Origin: Streptomyces sp. TSRI0281
GTDB taxonomy: Bacteria; Actinomycetota; Actinomycetes; Streptomycetales; Streptomycetaceae
Assembly: GCF_001905125.1 (NCBI RefSeq)
Contig: NZ_LWLE01000038.1
Location: forward strand, 25,300-89,299
DNA: 64,000 bases
Direction: 5' to 3'
In this document: piece after piece, positions 61,660 to 64,000 of the stretch
How positions within the stretch are numbered: the first letter of the stretch is position 1
Layout: every line of letters begins with the position of its first letter
Program-made: the position numbers and the translations under genes
The notes under the pieces: model-generated
The model's input: the letters and a program-made list of their open reading frames with translations, nothing else
Told to the model about the DNA's origin: nothing
The model's database searches: none

Positions 61660-62654
61660 GTGACCGGGCGACGATTCTGTGCCTGCGCTTCCGTCGGATC
61701 GGCGGCGGGCCGGTGGACAGCGCCGGTTACGAGGGGATGCTCGCCCTCCTCGGCGCGTTCACCCCGGTCGTCGAGGCCGCACCGCCCGACGGGGCGCTCG
61801 CCGATGTGAGCGGCGCGCTGCGCTACTTCGGGCAGGACGCGGCGGGCCTGGCCGCGGTGATCCGGGTCCGGGCGCTCGCCCTGCACGGCGTGGAATGCGC
61901 GATCGGGGCGGCCCGCACCCCCATGCCGGCCCGGATGGCGGCGCGGCGGGCGGCGCCCGGCGCGACCTTCGTGGTGCCCGGCGGCCAGGAGGCCGCGTTC
62001 CTCGCGCCCCTGCCGGCCGCCGCGCTGGAGGGTGTCGGGGCGGCGACGGCACGCACCCTGTGCGGATACGGGCTCGACTCCGTCGGCCGGATCGCCGCGG
62101 CGCCGCTCGCCACCCTGCAGCGGATCACCGGGGTGCGGACCGGCCGCGAGCTGTGGGAGCGGGCGAACGGCATCGACCGCACCCGGGTCCTGCCGAACGC
62201 CGCCGCCCGGTCCATCGCCGCCGAACGCTCCTTCCCGCACGACGAACTGGACCGGGAGCGGCACCGCCGCGCGCTCCTCTCGCTCACCGAGGAGCTCGGC
62301 GCCCGGCTGCGCGCCGAGGGGCAGGTGTGCCGTGCGCTCGCGGTCTCCGTGCGGTACGCCGACCGGACTGGCTACGCGACGCTGACCCGCAGCCGTACGC
62401 TCCGGGAGCCCACCGCCCACTCGGCGGCGCTCACCGCGCTCGCGTACCGGATCCAGGACTCGCTCGGCCTGCAACGGGCCCGGGTCCGGGGGATCGCGCT
62501 GCGGGCCGAGGGGCTCGGCGACGCGGAACGGGCGTCCCATCAGCTCAGCCTCGATCCGGCGGACGAGCGGGCACGCCGGATCGAGGAGGTGTCGGACCGG
62601 CTGCGGGCGAAGTTCGGGCCACAGGCGGTGAAGCCGGGGCGGCTCGCCGCCTGA
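61656..62654 (+). CDS. Y-family DNA polymerase-like protein (ImuB-type)
   Basis: A 332-residue Y-family homologue. The palm, helix-hairpin-helix (LEGVGAATARTLCGYGLDSV) and little-finger part (RALAVSVRYADRTGYATLTR) are recognisable. The N-terminal catalytic D-x-D-x-F-F segment of DinB is replaced by ILCLRFRRIGGG, so the metal-binding Asp is missing; the second acidic motif is also not visible. This is the state of ImuB, a catalytically dead adaptor that links DnaE2 to the sliding clamp. It is shorter than mycobacterial ImuB (~500 residues) and lacks its long C-terminal tail. Starts inside the dnaE2 stop. Confidence 0.82.
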   Translation: MSDRATILCLRFRRIGGGPVDSAGYEGMLALLGAFTPVVEAAPPDGALADVSGALRYFGQDAAGLAAVIRVRALALHGVECAIGAARTPMPARMAARRAAPGATFVVPGGQEAAFLAPLPAAALEGVGAATARTLCGYGLDSVGRIAAAPLATLQRITGVRTGRELWERANGIDRTRVLPNAAARSIAAERSFPHDELDRERHRRALLSLTEELGARLRAEGQVCRALAVSVRYADRTGYATLTRSRTLREPTAHSAALTALAYRIQDSLGLQRARVRGIALRAEGLGDAERASHQLSLDPADERARRIEEVSDRLRAKFGPQAVKPGRLAA

Positions 62655-62704
62655 CGTGCCGTGATGTCCGTCCGGTGCGGCATGCGGTGGTGCGGCAGCA
62701 GTTT

Positions 62705-62746
62705 TTACCGACGCGTAACTTCCCTCCCGACCTTACTCGTGCGTAA
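62705..62746. promoter_or_regulatory. Two TTAC-N6-GTAA sites upstream of the lipase gene
   Basis: TTAC-CGACGC-GTAA at 62705-62718 and TTAC-TCGTGC-GTAA at 62733-62746, 28 bp apart. They lie ~115-160 bp before the lipase start and could be paired operator half-sites. Confidence 0.45.
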
Positions 62747-62861
62747 TTTGGCATGAGCACGAAAAGAAGAGCGACCGAAGGAAGAGCGACAGAAGACTTG
62801 TGGTCCGGGCCGCAGGGCGCACCGACATCCCCACTCCCTTGAGCCGCAAGGAGACCACACG

Positions 62862-63770
62862 ATGCTGCCCCGGACACGTGCGTCGCGCACCCCTCGTGCG
62901 CGCAGGACCCTCGCCGCACTGCTCCTCGCCGTCGCGGCCCTCGCCACCCCCACGGCGACCGCCACCGCGGCCACCCCCGCCGCCTCCACGGTCGCCGCGG
63001 AGGCCGCCGCCTCCCGTGGCTGGAACGACTACTCCTGCAAGCCCTCCGCCGCCCACCCCCGCCCGGTCGTCCTGGTCCACGGAACCTTCGGGAACGCGAT
63101 CGACAACTGGCTCGTCCTCGCCCCCTACCTCGTCAACCGGGGCTACTGCGTCTACTCGCTCGACTACGGCCAACTCCCCGGCGTGCCGTTCTTCAACGGA
63201 CTCGGCCCCATCGACAGGTCCGCCGGTCAGCTCGACACGTTCGTCGACAAGGTGCTCGCCGCCACCCGAGCGCCCAAGGCCGACCTGGTCGGCCACTCGC
63301 AGGGCGGCATGATGCCGAACTACTACCTGAAGTTCCTCGGCGGCGCCGACAAGGTGAACGCCCTCATCGGGATCGCCCCCGACAACCACGGCACCACGCT
63401 CCTGGGGCTGACCAAGCTGCTGCCGTACTTCCCCGGCGCCGAGGACCTGCTCACCGCGAAGACCCCCGGCCTCGCCGACCAGATCGCGGGCTCGCCGTTC
63501 ATCACCAAGCTCAACGCGGGCGGCGACACCGTACCGGGCGTCCGCTACACCGTCATCGCGACCAGGTACGACGAGGTCGTCACCCCGTACCGCACGCAAT
63601 ACCTCGACGGCCCGAACGTACGCAACGTCCTGCTCCAGGACCTGTGCCCGGTCGACCTGTCCGAGCACGTGGCGATCGGGACCATCGACCGGATCGCCTT
63701 CCACGAGGTTGCGAACGCCCTCGACCCGGCGCGCGCCACCCCGACGACCTGCGCCTCGGTGGTCGGCTGA
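62862..63770 (+). CDS. Secreted triacylglycerol lipase-like protein
   Basis: A 302-residue secreted enzyme. The signal peptide covers about residues 1-38 (RRTLAALLLAVAALATP). The mature part has the oxyanion segment PVVLVHGTFGNAIDNW, nucleophile elbow VGHSQGGMMPNYYLK, acid Asp in ATRYDEVVTPYRTQYL and a late His in LSEHVAIGTID. This is the actinobacterial class 2 lipase pattern; the signal and Cys residues fit an extracellular enzyme. ATG 62862 has AAGGAG upstream. It converges with the truncated LPMO gene. Confidence 0.9.
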   Translation: MLPRTRASRTPRARRTLAALLLAVAALATPTATATAATPAASTVAAEAAASRGWNDYSCKPSAAHPRPVVLVHGTFGNAIDNWLVLAPYLVNRGYCVYSLDYGQLPGVPFFNGLGPIDRSAGQLDTFVDKVLAATRAPKADLVGHSQGGMMPNYYLKFLGGADKVNALIGIAPDNHGTTLLGLTKLLPYFPGAEDLLTAKTPGLADQIAGSPFITKLNAGGDTVPGVRYTVIATRYDEVVTPYRTQYLDGPNVRNVLLQDLCPVDLSEHVAIGTIDRIAFHEVANALDPARATPTTCASVVG

Positions 63771-63784
63771 CCCGGAGGCCGCAC

Positions 63785-64000
63785 CGACCGCCGCCCTGCA
63801 CGCCGCCGAATCCGGGCTCTGGGGCCCTTCCGCGAAACAGGCGGACACCCGGCTGACCGGGTCCGTCGGCGAACCGTGGGCGGCGGCCGGGGTGACGGAC
63901 AGACCGGTCAGCGCGAGCGGTACGGCACCGAGGGCGGCGGCTGCGGCGAGCCTGCGACGGGCGATCGTGATGACGCCCTTGAGGAGCCTCTGAGCGGGGG
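63785..64000 (-). pseudogene. AA10 lytic polysaccharide monooxygenase, 5' part only (cut off at the lipase gene)
   Basis: Reading leftward from the window edge: an Arg-rich start, a signal peptide ending near TPAAA, then the mature start HGSPTDPVSRVSACFAEGPQ, with the N-terminal His (63876-63878) that binds copper in AA10 enzymes. After SAACRAAVGA the frame runs into the reverse complement of the lipase 3' end and no longer matches an LPMO. A normal enzyme has ~170-330 more residues. The start codon is just beyond the right edge. The 3' part is probably deleted; the frame stays open to about 62733 by GC bias only. Confidence 0.6.

Noticed and set aside
62733..63848. 371-codon minus-strand frame through the lipase gene
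   Set aside because: Only the first part resembles an LPMO; the rest is the reverse complement of the lipase gene kept open by GC bias.
1..64000. CRISPR arrays, transposases, integrases, rRNA or tRNA genes
   Set aside because: No spaced identical repeats, no recognisable recombinase motifs and no RNA gene signatures were seen on either strand.

Overview
This is a GC-rich, densely packed chromosomal segment that reads as Streptomyces. The evidence is strong third-position GC bias, many GTG starts, ATGA/GTGA stop-start overlaps, and an actinobacterial gene order: ParA-like protein, scpA, scpB, rluB, later aroH, tyrA, cmk, plsC, der, and a SepF-like gene next to a DUF5685 gene. I recognise no tRNA, rRNA, CRISPR array, insertion sequence or integrase. 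Most of it looks like core chromosome interleaved with accessory modules.

Layout. 1-4.1 kb: chromosome segregation and RNA modification genes (ParA C-terminus, a ribbon-helix-helix-like protein, ScpA, ScpB, RluB). 4.2-8.6 kb: an NAD module (pnuC, a NadR-like enzyme, an NrtR-type Nudix regulator, a DraG-type ADP-ribosylglycohydrolase, a nucleotidyltransferase) behind a palindrome that is a good NrtR operator candidate. 8.7-12.9 kb: a second nucleotidyltransferase and a giant helical-repeat protein. 12.96-13.53 kb: remnants of a Rieske gene and a probable TetR gene, both missing their 5' ends. 13.6-18.1 kb: aroH-tyrA and cmk-plsC-der. 18.3-28.6 kb: hypotheticals, a glycosyltransferase, a PAP2 phosphatase, an MFS exporter, a glutaryl-CoA dehydrogenase-like enzyme, SflA and a cysteine-rich DUF5685 protein.

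28.6-38.7 kb is a divergent organosulfur-scavenging locus: amino-acid-type ABC transporter parts (two lipoproteins, two permeases, one ATPase), two luciferase-like monooxygenases, an FAD/NAD(P)-binding protein and a DUF1684 protein. A 23-codon open frame with the actinobacterial cysteine leader-peptide signature precedes the leftward lipoprotein gene, which points to control by cysteine supply.

40.0-50.8 kb is the most interesting stretch. A convergent SLOG/SLATT pair (nucleotide sensor plus 2TM effector, predicted conflict-type genes) is followed by an unknown membrane protein and a complete FxSxx-COOH RiPP system. That system has a 54-residue precursor ending F-S-S-A-L, the FxsB radical SAM/SPASM maturase, the TIR-like FxsC, and a 1311-residue FxsT that joins a MinD-like ATPase, a TIR module, an NB-ARC ATPase and TPRs in one chain.

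50.8-64 kb: an alpha/beta hydrolase, a second streptogrisin-like protease, adhE behind a near-perfect Rex operator, a secreted protein, an integral membrane protein, an SOS-type mutasome pair (dnaE2 and an ImuB-like Y-family protein) behind a LexA-like box, a secreted lipase, and the 5' part of an AA10 lytic polysaccharide monooxygenase gene that appears cut off next to the lipase gene. Family assignments come from recognised motifs, not database searches.
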